Assembly (NCBI GenBank): GCA_016648135.1
Contig: JADDOH010023104.1
Coordinates: 372,001-436,000, forward strand
DNA: 64,000 nucleotides
Source of the DNA: Agrypnia vestita
Lineage: Eukaryota > Arthropoda > Insecta > Trichoptera > Phryganeidae
Direction: 5' to 3'
Both the position numbers and the translations under genes were made by a program. Below, piece after piece: positions 44,111 to 55,735 of this stretch (position 1 is the first letter of the stretch; each line of letters opens with the position of its first letter). The notes under the pieces are model-generated. The model was given only the letters and a program-made list of their open reading frames with translations, searched no databases and was not told the DNA's origin.

Positions 44111-44669
44111 TTATCCATTTGTGGAAAAAATCCAATAACTGTGTTCTCAAAATATACGTGTAAAAATATTGTTAATTTTTAATTAATTAATTGTATGCTG
44201 TTGTGTGGTTATCATCGTCCCAGACGACTCCCTCCCCGGCTGAAGATCAGATTACGTAGGAGGCCCAGCTTGCATGACTTTAAACGTAACGAGATGACAT
44301 ATCACACACGTAATGCCATTAAATCAACGTTATATTCGCACACGGCTTTTCCATTCAGTCACTTTACTGCTTTTAAATAATTTTTGCGAACGTAGGTGCG
44401 AAATCAAAGTCGAATAATATATTATGCATTATTTGTACAGATCTGTAGGAGATATATTTTATTGCGTTAGGTTATAAAATGTTAATTTGAATGTATTTTA
44501 TGATGCGAGTGAATGAAGTCATAGTGGCCGGTTCATATTTGGGAATCTAAAAAAAGATCCAGCGTTTTATTGTCACTGTTTTTGGTTATCCATGACAAAT
44601 ATTCAGAATTTTAAACATGTATAGTATTTATTAGTCTGTTCCATTTTTTTTTAATTATACATAGTTGGC

Positions 44670-44718
44670 TTCAACTGTCTGTCAGCTCCCTGGAGAAGGG
44701 AGCTGACAGACAGTTGAA
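44670..44718. other. perfect 21-bp stem hairpin
   Basis: 44670-44690 and 44698-44718 are exact inverted repeats around a 7-base loop TGGAGAA. Pairing extends imperfectly outward (GTTGG with CCAAAAC). The tight loop and perfect stem stand out from the flanking AT-rich DNA. It could be a tiny foldback repeat or a small-RNA hairpin. 44719-46560 shows no gene; a degenerate duplication of about 185 bp lies at 45355-45690. Confidence 0.85.
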
Positions 44719-46564
44719 ACCAAAACCATACTACAAGTCTCTACCTTGAGCTATGATCTACATAAAGTGTAATATGTTCTTTCCCGTGAGTGTATAGAAG
44801 AACCTTGATGTTCGGAATTCCAAAGAAACTTGATGTCGTGGCTTCCAGATATTTTTTGATTTAAAATTATTACACGTGACAATAGTTCGGTTTCAATACA
44901 ATAGGAGTAGTGTTCACGTCACGGTGACTATGGAATAAGAGAGCCCGCAAAAAGGCGCCTCTCGTTTTATTATTTTACCAGTCGCTCTCTCGTTCTTCCA
45001 TGCCGTCTATCACTCTCATTCATCAGGCAGACGTCACTTGAGTACGTTATAAATGAGTAATTTTGATTTTATTATTTTTCATACTTTCTGGAGCATTTAC
45101 ACTTTTCTTAGCATTGACAAATAAGAGCAATATCAATTAAGGCGAGACAGCCGATTCACAAACATGCGTATCTGTCAAATTACATCGATATGTGCTTTCA
45201 AGCCGTGCGCGACATGTCATCTGAACGCAAATCGAATAAAAATTACACGTTCGTTACATATTTATGGTACATACGTTGCTAAAACAGTAAGGTTTTGATG
45301 GAAAGAGATGGTCATATATTCTTCGCTTTCGTCGGCGTCAGGCATCCCCACAAAAGTACTTCATCTGTCAAAATATTTACTTATTTAACTTTTGATAAAT
45401 GATCTTATATTACTTGAGTCGACTTATTATTTTCCGTAAATAATTTAAGAATCATAGTAATAATTCTGAACTCCTTTTAAAATCAATGCATATCGTAATA
45501 TGACAATAACAAAACAATTACCTAGCCCCACGAACGTACTGCGTATATCAAAATGTATTATTTTATCTATCGACAAATTCCCGTATTTTATTTACGTCCA
45601 ATTATTACTTACTGTATAGAATTTAAAAAACATATTAATAATTCTGAAATACTTTTCAAATCATAATGTATACCGTTAATATTAAATAAGAAATAAATAC
45701 ATGGTAGACGAGAACGCGCATGCGCATGGCGCATATAGTGTGTATCTTGATACCTCAAATGATCTGGAACAATTGTTGAAATTAGGATAATACCGAAACT
45801 GACATGTGACGCATGTTCAAAGTGTAAAAAGGATGAAACCGTTCGAAAATCCATATAAAACCTTAATATATGGGAGATATCAATTGCTTTTGAGCGTATA
45901 ATACAATAATAATTCATATAAATGACAAATTTGGCGTACAAGTACGATTAACAGTGAAATAAATGACGAGGAATATTCGGCTACATAAACACGACTGACC
46001 TCTGCCGTGGCCAGACGGCATCTAATGCGTATTCTGACGTTGATGATGTCGTTTTTCATACTTTAGAAGTTTTATTTTAATAAAATAGTAGCTTTTTAAT
46101 AGTAAATCAAGACTCAAAGTGCGAATATAGACACAATATATCGTTTAAAATCATATTTTTATATGAATAAACAACATTTGAAAATGACCAAAAATCGTAA
46201 TTATTTCTAGCATGTTTGAAAAATTATAACATTTTTAATTTTGAATATTTCTTAATTTCCTACGTGCGGATTCTAGATAATTAAGTAAACTTTTTACGTA
46301 TAAAAAAACATATTATGCTTACATAGAAATTTTAAACGAACCACTCTTCGCCCGGGAACATTAAAAATGTTTTTTTTGCCGCGGCCTGTGGATTAATGCC
46401 TATATTTTTCTTAATTATTGTAAATAATGTTTAGTTTATTACTTTTATATAAGAAAAAAGGCTCTATCTAAGTTATCGCCCTAAAAAAATTGCAATCTAT
46501 CGTATACATTCTGATATAAATGAATAATAAAAACCCACATTTTCGTAAAAAAACGCCGAAATAT

Positions 46565-46756
46565 GCATTTGCAGTGAATGTACTTGGATTACGAATGCGA
46601 ACCGTCAGATGCTACGTGTTATCGAGATTATTTTATAGAATGGAAGAATGGACACTTATCGAGGAATTGATAAGGCGACTTGAAGGCTTCGAGGTATGGA
46701 TCTACAGAAAAATGCTTAAAACAAACTGGATGGTAGAGAAACGAATTAAGATGTGA
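46565..46756 (+). pseudogene. non-LTR RT fragment
   Basis: The frame carries RCYVLSRLFYRMEEWTL followed by RRLEGFEVWIYRKMLKTNW and MVEKRI. This matches the VRCYV.S.LLYG.E.WTL....RRLEAFE.W.YRRMLKI.W.D block of insect endonuclease-RTs. A stop at 46756 truncates it, though a few further residues (RFGRIEKNMLVEQYE) continue the family in frame. The first methionine at 46520 is not a real start. Confidence 0.75.
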
Positions 46757-47714
46757 CGGTTCGGGCGAATAGAGAAAAATATGTTAGTAGAGCAATATGA
46801 AAACATGAAAACTTTAGTTCTGATGAATTCAGATGGTTTCGTCACAGTATAATAAATACATACAGTATGTTATCTTGGCAGTGTCCTTGAAATAAATACC
46901 TACGGCCGCTTGGTACTTAAATTTGGTTAAAAACGCACCAGGGCTGCTCATTGACTGACTCTTTATGGTTTGGGGTGCCATAAATTGACCTAAATGTATG
47001 CGTGGGAGCGTCTCACACCGCTTGCGTCCGTACGTTACTGCAGCCCTGCGGCGACTGAGCAGTTCGAAGTATACCGAGATTTCGAAGGGTGTCGTTTCGG
47101 CTGTTTGTATGAAGATATAATACTGTATGCTTTACTATACTGTGGTTTCGTATAATATACCGAGACAAATGAGACATCACGAAGTGTTCTTTGTAGGGAC
47201 CCACAGGAATAAATATGCATTAAATTCACCGCTAAAGCGCATGCACCGCCATGGAAACAAAATTTCGGAATTCGTAGACATTTTTCTTTGTAGGAGCATA
47301 CCCGAATTAAAGAATTACTTAGAAAAACTTGAGACAGTGGTGTGGTCTATCAACTGTAGGGCCAACTTGATAACCAACGTCCGTTGAATAGATAGGACAC
47401 TACTCCCACTAATTTGAGGACAGGCATAGCTACACATAAAATATGTTATGTTAGGAAAGTTATTCCCAAATCACTTGTAAATGCTCATTGCGTGTGTTTA
47501 ATAAATATCTAAGCAATGACCAAAAAAAAATCGATTGAAGTAGATTATTTTTGGTTTTCCTTGACTGTGCTTTGACCTAAACAGACATTTTAAAACAAAA
47601 AGGGCCGATCGATTTCTTTGTCGAGTTAAGTTCCGAGGCATTTAATTTTTGTCAGATATTTATTATTATAAATAGTTTATATACATATGTATATTATACA
47701 ATCGAATATTGTGT

Positions 47715-48630
47715 CAATCAAGATATATTATACATATCTCGTGGAGGACGAAGCTATTTTTTTATATGGTAAAATAGGTATGAAAGTCTTTTTTGGGTGT
47801 TCACAGGGCTTGCGACCGTACGGTTGGCTTAGGTGATCACTTTACACTATGTAACGTTCACCATTTCCACCCAAGATAGACTACCACATCTATCAAATTT
47901 TTGGAAGCTGCATATATTTTTAACTTGCACACCTTGTTTCATATGTGAGTTGTATTTTTACTACCACCACGAGTGGTCGAAATTTGTCATTACCATAAAC
48001 CAGTACAGATGTCGCTGTTGGTAATGATGAGATATCAATATTTTTCTAAAGATTTCCATTTTTTTCTCTCTATGCTTTGCAACTCTGAACCATTCTGGAC
48101 CAGCAAACTTTTTTAGATCGTCTTCTCATCTTTTCGTTTGTCCACCTTTGTTTCTTTTACCGTCTCTTTGATACCACTCTGTTATTATTCTGGTCCATTT
48201 CTCTTGCCTTTCTCTCAACTGTTTAAGACAGCTATTCTTTCTGTGACTTCTTTAATTTCAATTATTTTATCCGAATACTATGCCTACGTCGAAAGACAAG
48301 CTGTTTTAAAAATAATGACCCGAACGCTTTTTAACAATATAATATAAAAAAAAACTTTTTAGTTAATAAGATTACAATGTTTTATAAGTTTAACAGCAAT
48401 AAAGGCTTATTTTATTTTTATCTATATTTTTGATTGGAGTTTTTAAAACAAGCTTTTTATATGTAGGTATATGACATTCTTCCGAACTATTTATTACATT
48501 TAGCATTACACGAGAATACGCCTGAAAATTATTTAAAATTTTCACCTCCTTTTTAGACTAGTTTTTTCATAAACATTCAGAATATTTTGAGCACGTCCAA
48601 ATTTTTTAAGAACACAATACCTACTGGATT
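47715..48630 (-). repeat. dispersed repeat family C, copy 3, with insertion
   Basis: 47715-48033 and 48432-48630 match 57263-57540 and 57553-57725 in order. Shared words include GGTGTTC, GATCACTTT, TTAACTTGCACA, CTTGTTTC and GATTGGAGTTTTTAAA. A 374-bp segment interrupts it and is listed separately. 46757-47714 has no recognisable gene. Confidence 0.75.
48046..48419 (+). mobile_element. retroposon-like insertion with 12-bp TSD
   Basis: The segment is absent from the paralogous copy at 57263-57725. It is flanked by ATCAATATTTTT (48034-48045) and ATCTATATTTTT (48420-48431), which differ by one base. It ends in CAATAAAGG and a T/A-rich tail, consistent with retroposition. A 69-codon frame inside has no recognised domain, so its class is unknown. 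Confidence 0.65.
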
Positions 48631-48654
48631 TTATCTCCAGGAAGACATCATGAA

Positions 48655-48850
48655 TATTATGTCTGTCCTTGTGAAGATTGTGGTTTTGAGGTCAACATTA
48701 ATACCAATTTTCTGAGTTGCAATAACCGGATTGGGCGCACTCACAGTCACTCCTCCCCATGCAATTATGCCATAAAGTATAATCAATAATTGTAAACTAA
48801 TAGGAAACAAATTAGTACCATACGCGAGAGTCGGATCAGCATTTGAAACA
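48655..48850 (-). pseudogene. non-LTR RT fragment
   Basis: The minus-strand text LQLLIILYGIIAWGG followed by NPVIATQKI matches the S.I.YGI..WGG......L...QK.I block located downstream of the palm in CR1/Jockey-like RTs. The rest is lost. Confidence 0.55.
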
Positions 48851-49479
48851 ATGTGGTCTGATGAATCACATTCCAACAATTCATTACGTCAGCGTACCCA
48901 CGAGGTTTGCAAGTAAGAAACTTAATTTGCCGACACCCCTGGACAGCATTGTCCACCAATCACAGCTGTCATCCCACCTCCTCTGGAGATCAAGACGTGT
49001 CGGCTCATGGAACCGATGCTGGTTCGGCAGAAAGCACATCACTACGGAGTGACCTTGACTTTCTGGTCTGTCGTGGGCGATTTTCTTTTAGCGGTGTGAT
49101 TCTCAATTATCCGCGAGTTGGATTATCCGTGTGCCTGTGGGCTGTAAACAAATATTTATAAAAATTATCTGTAACCCGTCAGAAATGACTGTATTTTACA
49201 CGCCGGTTCCTAAAGAATAAGTATTTACTTATTTATAGCTGACCCCTATACTTTTTTTATATATTTTCCCTGCTGGCAGTTAAAAAATGCACTAATTTAA
49301 ACCTTGGCGATTGTTCAGGGCGGAACGTGACATGGTTCGCGTCTTTGCTAAGCCCTTATATATATTCGAACGAATTAACGGACGTTAAAAGAAGATACGG
49401 GGACAGACAGATAGATGGACGGGCGGACGGACGTATGGACGGACAATAAAATTTATTATGTTTGATATATGTAAGCTGT

Positions 49480-49660
49480 AGCGATAGTCTAACGTTTTAC
49501 TGAAAATAAGTCAAAAATATTTTTAAAAATGCAAACTTTGATGTCGCTTATCCCTGTAACCGTCGACATTTCACTCAAAATGCAAAGAATATATTCTATC
49601 ATCCGAAATTGCATGAAGAAGAGTCCCCCAAAGTTTTTGCTACTAGCTATGAGACATCTG
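49480..49660. mobile_element. MITE family B, right half
   Basis: AATGCAAACTTTGATGTCGC, CCGTCGACATTTCACTC and GCTACTAGCTATGAGAC end at CATCTG followed by TA. It parallels 27740-28093 and 7195-7476. Upstream, 49405-49445 is a GGAC/GACA microsatellite. Confidence 0.65.
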
Positions 49661-49762
49661 TATATGGACACCGGAAGATTTTCCGGGTGGAGTCGGACAT
49701 CTTCCTCATCACGTTGGTGACTATCACCATCTAAGTACACCAACTCTACCAAACATACAGGG

Positions 49763-50460
49763 TGTAACGGAGCTAGTCCACAATGCTCATTAGCATGCTC
49801 AAAACTAGCATGCTCTAACAACTGTATACACGTGCCCGTTATTATCATGCTTATTTTAAGCATGCTCGTGAATGAGCATACTTAAAGCTAACAATCAAAC
49901 AAACATGCTTATTACTGCCATGCTCTTGTCATAGAATAGAGACGTTCTTATTCAAAATATAAAAACCATGCAAATTGAAATAGGAAATTCAAGTGAACCA
50001 ATAAATCAGAAAAATTTCCGAGTTTCCATTCGTACATTTTTGATTTTAGTTTTTATAATTTTTATTGTATGATTTGAATCATTCATGTCTTTTAATAAAG
50101 TTTCATAAGCATTATTTCTTGCTATATTATTTTTATATAGCGGTGACCGAGTATTCCACAGATATTCGTGATTCCTACAATAAGTCATACAGAAGTAATG
50201 TTTTATCATCTCCCCAATGCGCCATATTTGTTTCATCTGTCGCGGACTAAGAAGATCGCATCGATAAATAATCTACATTTGCCGCGAATGACATTAGTAT
50301 AGGTACTCATAAGCAAGCCTATTCACACATGCTCAAAAAATACCCCTTCTACCCGCAAATCAAATAAGCATGCTCATTACTAGAAATGTGCGTACACACA
50401 TGTTACTAAGTAGCCATAGCTCAAGAAGCTCAATACTGCGCATGCTCACGTGCCACCAAT
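49763..50460. mobile_element. element with clustered GCATGCTC subterminal repeats
   Basis: It opens CAGGGTGTAACGGAGCTAGT, the same kind of end as subtype-2 family B MITEs. ATGCTC-type words then occur at 49783, 49795, 49809, 49862 and 49919, with a reverse copy near 49872. The words recur at the other side near 50327, 50371 and 50441. Clustered short repeats near both ends resemble subterminal transposase-binding sites. No ORF of known type lies between. The right end is approximate. Confidence 0.45.
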
Positions 50461-51398
50461 GAGCCAATCAGTACCTTTATACAAAAACTGACATTAACAA
50501 AATATTCACTTTTATGTAGAGTTTTTATAGAGTTTCACAATGATCTTCGTTAAGGATAATTTGTAAATCAAACGCTATTATAACTGTACTTTATTGGCAC
50601 TGCTCGAGTTTCGAGAGTATTTGCCGTCTCACTTCAATTGCAAATGAAAAAGAGTCTAAAAATGAAAAACAAATTTCGTTTTTGTGAAGGACCCAGCGGG
50701 AGGTGTTGCAGCCATTTTTTACAATTTATTATATCATTGGTCCTGACTGTTAAAGTCACAATGTTCCGCATTAGAATTTATTATTTGATTTATGTGTGTA
50801 TCGATCATGAAACTATTTCAATGGTGTATTTATCCAATATTACTTAACAGAATTCCAGACTAGATGACTTGTTTTATCTTTTCGGTTTTTATTTAAAGTT
50901 CATTTTTTACACAGTTTGGTCTTTAGATTTTTTATTTAAAGTTCACTTTTTACGCAATCTATTTTTTTGATTTTTTAAATTACTTTTTTTTCACGACACA
51001 CCAATCCTACTTTGCTTTTTGAAATGTTTAATCAAATCTGATTATTACTAACCTACCAAATAAAAAGGCGTGATATTTTGATAATGAATATCTCAATCGA
51101 ATATTCCAATAGTGCCGCCAAGCATCCATCACGACTGTAGTGTCAAGGAAGGTGACGGATTGGTAAAAGACGTGTCTGATCCTCGTGAGAACTGTTTGCA
51201 CAGGTTCCTCCCCGGGTCTCTGTGTAAATACAGTCGTCGGGAAAAGAAATCTGGAAGAAATTTTGAGTCATTCGTAATTCTACTGATAAAAATCTAGTGA
51301 GGACATAGGCATGATAATGTTACCTCAATGGTAGATTGGAGATCACCATAATGAAAGGGAGAATTCGGAACGCAATAATTGTTTTACTGAATATTATA
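50461..51398. other. nothing recognised
   Basis: Frames at 50638-50847 and 51112-51297 have no recognisable domain. Two AT-rich words (TTTATTTAAAGTTCA) repeat near 50890 and 50930. Confidence 0.5.
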
Positions 51399-51490
51399 CA
51401 GGGTTATTTGGAAAACATTAATAACCTCGCAGGACTATATTCCTGCCTTGATTATGTGTCGAAAATCGAAAATGTTCTAGCAGCCAGCCC
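51399..51490. mobile_element. MITE family B, left terminal fragment
   Basis: CAGGGTTATTTGGAAAACAT, TAATAACCTCGCAGGACTAT and GTGTCGAAAAT match the left end of the 4295 and 2311 copies. Sequence diverges after 51490. Confidence 0.85.
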
Positions 51491-51711
51491 TATTTAGCTT
51501 AATTTTATAATAGTAGGATTGTTGAAGCGGCATGTTTTCCATGTTTGCATCTCTATTTAAAAATAATATTGATACAGACCATTCCTTCGACAGTCATAAA
51601 TTCAAAATACTCCACTCGGTACCTCGCACGGAATTATACTGAACAATTTAGAAACGATTTAGATTTTACCGATTTTTATCAATTTTGAAAAAAACAATTC
51701 TGTTATCTACA

Positions 51712-52181
51712 CAAATCTATACCGATTGACCGATTCGATTCAAATTTTGCATACTTATGCTTTAGGAGCCGGCGGGTAACATAGGCAACATTTCCTCCCT
51801 ATTCTCATACCCCTTCCCTTCCCCTTAACATATTTTCGATGCAAATCTGTACCGTTTGACCGACCAGACTCAAAATTTGGAAACTTATTCTTTAGGACTC
51901 AGCGAGTAACTATGCGACATTTCCTCCTTATTCTTTTACCCCTTCCCTGATATATTTTCGATGCAAATTTTTACTGTTTGATCTCAAAATTTGGAAACTT
52001 ATTCTTTAGGACCCGGCGGGTAACATAGGTGGTATTTCCTTCCTCCCATTTTACTCTTTCCCTTCTCACTAATTTATTTTCGATGCAAATCTATACCGTT
52101 CGAATCGAACCTTTGTTTTCCCCCACAAATTTATTTTCACCTTAATCCTTAACCCGTGCTACGCCGAGTACGAACAGCTAG
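51712..52181 (+). mobile_element. Helitron-like repeat (family H) with ~130-bp internal units
   Basis: At least three ~125-bp units share CAAATCTATACCG, AAATTTGGAAACTTATTCTT, AGGACCCGGCGGGTAACATA and TATTTTCGATG. The element ends CCCGTGCTACGCCGAGTACG, then AACAG, CTAG (52178-52181) and T, as in a Helitron 3' end. No helicase ORF is present, so it is non-autonomous. Inverted relatives lie at 58693-59100 and 63143-63555. Confidence 0.6.
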
Positions 52182-52387
52182 TTTTTAATATTTCTAGATT
52201 ATCCTAATGAAAATCCCTTGTATTGCTGTGTCAAATTTGAAACAGCAAAAAAAATATATCAAAAAAGTGATTAAATTCTATGAGATGGTTTGTAAATTCC
52301 GAAATCATTGCTAAAACATCTCAAATGCTCGATGACTCTAATTTCAATAATTTTCTTCATTTAATCATTAATTTCAGTACATTCATT

Positions 52388-52430
52388 GTCCTGAAGAAGG
52401 GAGAATCGCTCCCGAGACTTGTTGAATTTT
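52388..52430 (+). ncRNA. hammerhead-like motif with GAGAC
   Basis: CTGAAGA (52391-52397), A, a perfect GGGAG/CTCCC stem with loop AATCG, then GAGAC (52414-52418) and TTGTTGAAT. The conserved GAAA is mutated to GAGA, so it should be inactive. It is otherwise of PLE 3' type. Confidence 0.4.
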
Positions 52431-53132
52431 TTAATCAAAATGTAAGTGTGGTTTAAACGAAGTTTAATTATTTGATTAATAAATTCAATTCATGGTCAAA
52501 TTACTGCTTTGCATTCTTGAACCTGGGTTCAAATGTCATTAATCACCGTTGCCGTATTTGCTTTCTATTCTTTCACTGGCACATTTTTTGATATTGATAC
52601 TGGTTTGTCCGCATCGAATGAGCCGCATTGTAAAGCGCCCAACACACGCAGGTCGCACGTTCAGCGCGAGTGTGGCCAGTGTGCAGAAACTGGTTGCCCG
52701 GGGTATCCAATTGTATCCCTGCTTCCCACCGTGAAACGGCAACCTATGGACGATGAAGGACGTTCTTTATATATCTTGAAGTAAACGTTTATTTCATTGG
52801 AATAGCTCAGATTGGAATCGGATGCCACCATATGATCGTGCAAATGTAATATAAGTAATAGAATCTGTAAGTGCATCGCTATAATTAATTCTAGATGTAT
52901 GTGAATCAATTTTTAAACAATAGGGTAATTTTTTTTTTTTTAATAGAAAAATTTTAACTTTGGTTTAGAAAATACGTTTATGAATAAGATTTTCTTTTAA
53001 TATGTAGGTATATTAATATTAAAAAACGATTTTGAAAAACTCCCGCCAAAACGCTTATTTTCGCAAGTGACGTTAGGCATTTATTTTTATGTCGTCTGAC
53101 GTACAACACGTAACAGCAAATTCGCGTATTTA

Positions 53133-53276
53133 GGCCCGGTTGTTTCAAGTTCGATCAAAGTAAGCGGTCGATAAAAGCATAGATTTTTACGAAAACGGAT
53201 CGTCTGATTGGTGGAGAACGTAAAATTTCAGTTTAAACTCTACGCTTACTTTGATCGAATTTGAAACAACCGGGCC
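53133..53276. mobile_element. PIF/Harbinger-like MITE with TTA duplication
   Basis: Inverted termini GGCCCGGTTGTTTCAA and TTGAAACAACCGGGCC are perfect over at least 16 bp. TTA flanks both sides (53130-53132, 53277-53279). Inner arms GATCAAAGTAAGCG and CGCTTACTTTGATC also pair. It is 144 bp long and related to 6463-6607. 52431-53132 holds no other recognisable feature. Confidence 0.9.
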
Positions 53277-53984
53277 TTAGACGTTCATTCGTTTTTTTTA
53301 CAAAACAAGCCGGCTTTTTTGCACAGTGTGTCCATAAGGTCAGGGAAAAATATTTGTAGATATTATATGGTACCCAAATGTAGAAATTCATTCCTGAAAA
53401 CTGAAAAATGAATCCAACATGAAAGCATCAATTTTCGGTAAGTTATCGGATTTTCCTTGTGAAAATCCATCCTCCATAATTTTAAATGTGTTCTTCGATA
53501 GTTATTTTATTAAAATAGGTCACAAACATGGCAAAATATATGTAAAAAAACATGCAAACACCAATAAAAACAAAGCGAAGACGAACGGTTACCATAGAAA
53601 CGAAACAAATTACAGTGACAAACACCATAGATCACGTATGTTTGTCTATAATTCTTGCCAAACAACGTCACGAGCAATCACATCGCGTTTTAATGAATCG
53701 TATTTTTTAAGCTTTTTATTATAAAAATGATGAATGAAAACATTATCCCACACCATCCATACTGAGTTACAAAATATAATTTATTTTTCTGAATCTATTT
53801 CATATATTTTCGTAGATATCCGTAAAATGTGAAATTACCCTATTCTCGCTGTCATCGGTCATACTTTTAATAATGTAAGCCTTTTTAAATAATTCTTTGG
53901 AACAAGCAGAGAAAAAATCTTCAAATAGGTAAATGAAATATTATATTTTAGAACAACTCGAATTATGCATGTACCTACCAGTCC

Positions 53985-54725
53985 CTCAAGTTACGCAGCC
54001 ATGAGATGCGGCGTCTTTCTACTTTCTTGGACTATAATTTTGGTTCTCTCGTAATATGTGCGAGATACTCCAGCTTTATTGTCTTGATAGTTCGCAGCAC
54101 GTCTCGGTCTTTTTCCACGCCAGAGTGCTTTTAACAATCGTCACTCTATCCACCCAGAAAACTTTCGATACGTGTCTATAGAGCGACATCTCAAAAGCCT
54201 CTATTTTGCGGATTGGTTCTTGGTCCATGCCTCCATCCCATATGAGAGAATGGCGTAAATATAACATCGAACCATATGCATTCTAAGTTGCAGGAATTGG
54301 ATGGTTTATATTATTTTATTTGACTTGTATTAAAGGGAATGAATTTTGTAAGCTCGGGTTACGGTTAGAAAATAATGGTCTCATTCTGAGAAACGCACTT
54401 CTTGTCATCTCTTTTTAGCTTTTAATTCTTGAGATGGATTCAAAATCTCGTTCATCCAAGTACCTAAGTACTTGTATTGCGTAACGTTTCTATTGGTTCA
54501 TTATTGATGGTTGCATTTAGCGTCAGAAGTGATATTTTTGCTATTGCGAGTTTTCATCTTTAGGCCATACTTGTTACTTGATTCATTCTCCTTTTTACCA
54601 GTGTTTGAAGGTAATGGGCATTGCCTGCTATAGCGCTGCATATAATGTTGTTTAATGATGTACCAATCACCAATATCTATCTATTCACAGAGCAGTATCA
54701 TCTAGAGCTTCTTTAAATATTGACT
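53985..54725 (-). pseudogene. non-LTR RT palm to C-terminus, decayed
   Basis: From the right, the minus strand reads ALDDTAL (a YADDTAL relic at about 54715-54695), then KYGLKMKTRNSKNI and QYKYLGTWMNE. After a break it continues DGGMDQEPIRKIEAFEMSLY, WVDRVT, TIKTIKLEYLAHITREP and RRRISWLRNLRD. Several stops and frame changes occur, and a piece resembling the family B MITE interior (54295-54350) interrupts it. This is the longest copy of this RT family in the window. Confidence 0.8.
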
Positions 54726-54789
54726 CGGAGTATTCGAACATTCCATAAGAATTTAGAAATAACTCAATTATGCCGGAAACTTCGAGAAC

Positions 54790-55130
54790 ATCGGGCCATT
54801 TTAAATAAGGAACGGCATTGCGCCGATCACACAGTTGTTTTTGACAGCGAAACAAGATCATATAAACAATAACGGCGACGCGACCAGCGAAAATAAATTA
54901 CGAGAGTACCTACCGGGGGCTCGACGGTTGGTAAGTGTGATCACGAACGCGCGAATATTGTAAGACCACTATAAAGTCTTCCGCAGACGAGTGATTGGTG
55001 TGAACTTAATCCGAAATGCAAAATACAGCTCCAGTTAAGTTGGTGTTCAGTGACTTTGATGATAAAATAATAAGTTATTATGTGTTACTATTGTCTCTCA
55101 TTACCGCGATTCTACGAAGATATAAATAAA
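54790..55130 (+). mobile_element. Gypsy-type LTR fragment
   Basis: GTTAAGTTGGTGTTCAGTGA, CTTTGATGATAAAATAATAA and a 3' CATTACCGCGATTC echo the LTR-like block at 38780-38875. No coding region attached. Confidence 0.45.
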
Positions 55131-55229
55131 GAATTAATAATATGTGTTCTAGGGATTCAGGTTATTGTCAAGGAAATTGATGTTGTTTAGGAGTGACTTT
55201 TATATGTATCTGTTTTTTATGTATGCGCA

Positions 55230-55735
55230 TACTTATAATGATAGGCTATCTTATCCTGGACAAACCAAAACAGACTCCAACGACATCAAAATAAAATGAA
55301 AATGGTCTACAACTTGAAATACCTGACATCAACTGAAACGGTTTACCGAATAACACAGCTATTAAACATTGATAACATTACAAAAATCGAAACACTAAAA
55401 CTCATTCACAAGCTAGCAAATGGCGAAATAGAAGACGAAGACATTAAATTGCACAAAATACACGAAAATCATCAACACTACAATAAAACGGTTCAAAACT
55501 ATCACATAACTCAAGCCAAAACAAAAACAGGATAATGACGACTAATTAATAACGGATTAAAATTATACAACGATCTACCACAACAAACCAAACAATTAAC
55601 TTCTGACAATTTCTAAATAGAGTGACAAAAGCGCTGAAACTCAAATATAAAATGATTTTGTCCTTATTATATTATTATATTGATGTACCTATAGGTCTCT
55701 GTCTATTTGTATTTTAAATAAAAAAAATAAAAAAT
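55230..55735 (+). mobile_element. CR1-like non-LTR 3' fragment
   Basis: The coding part (to 55533, then frameshifted to about 55610) shows LKYLTSTETVYRITQLLNID, KIETLKLIHKLANGE and, after the break, LKLYNDLPQQTKQL. These match the last ~110 residues of CR1-type RTs (LTPT..LY.EL.IL.I...........YN.LP......). The 3' UTR ends in A-rich AATAAAAAAAATAAAAAA near 55730. Upstream RT is lost. 55736-56500 has nothing recognised. Confidence 0.65.

Noticed and set aside
45609..45941. 110-codon minus-strand frame
   Set aside because: It has no recognised domain and overlaps a degenerate tandem duplication; length alone is not enough in this sequence.
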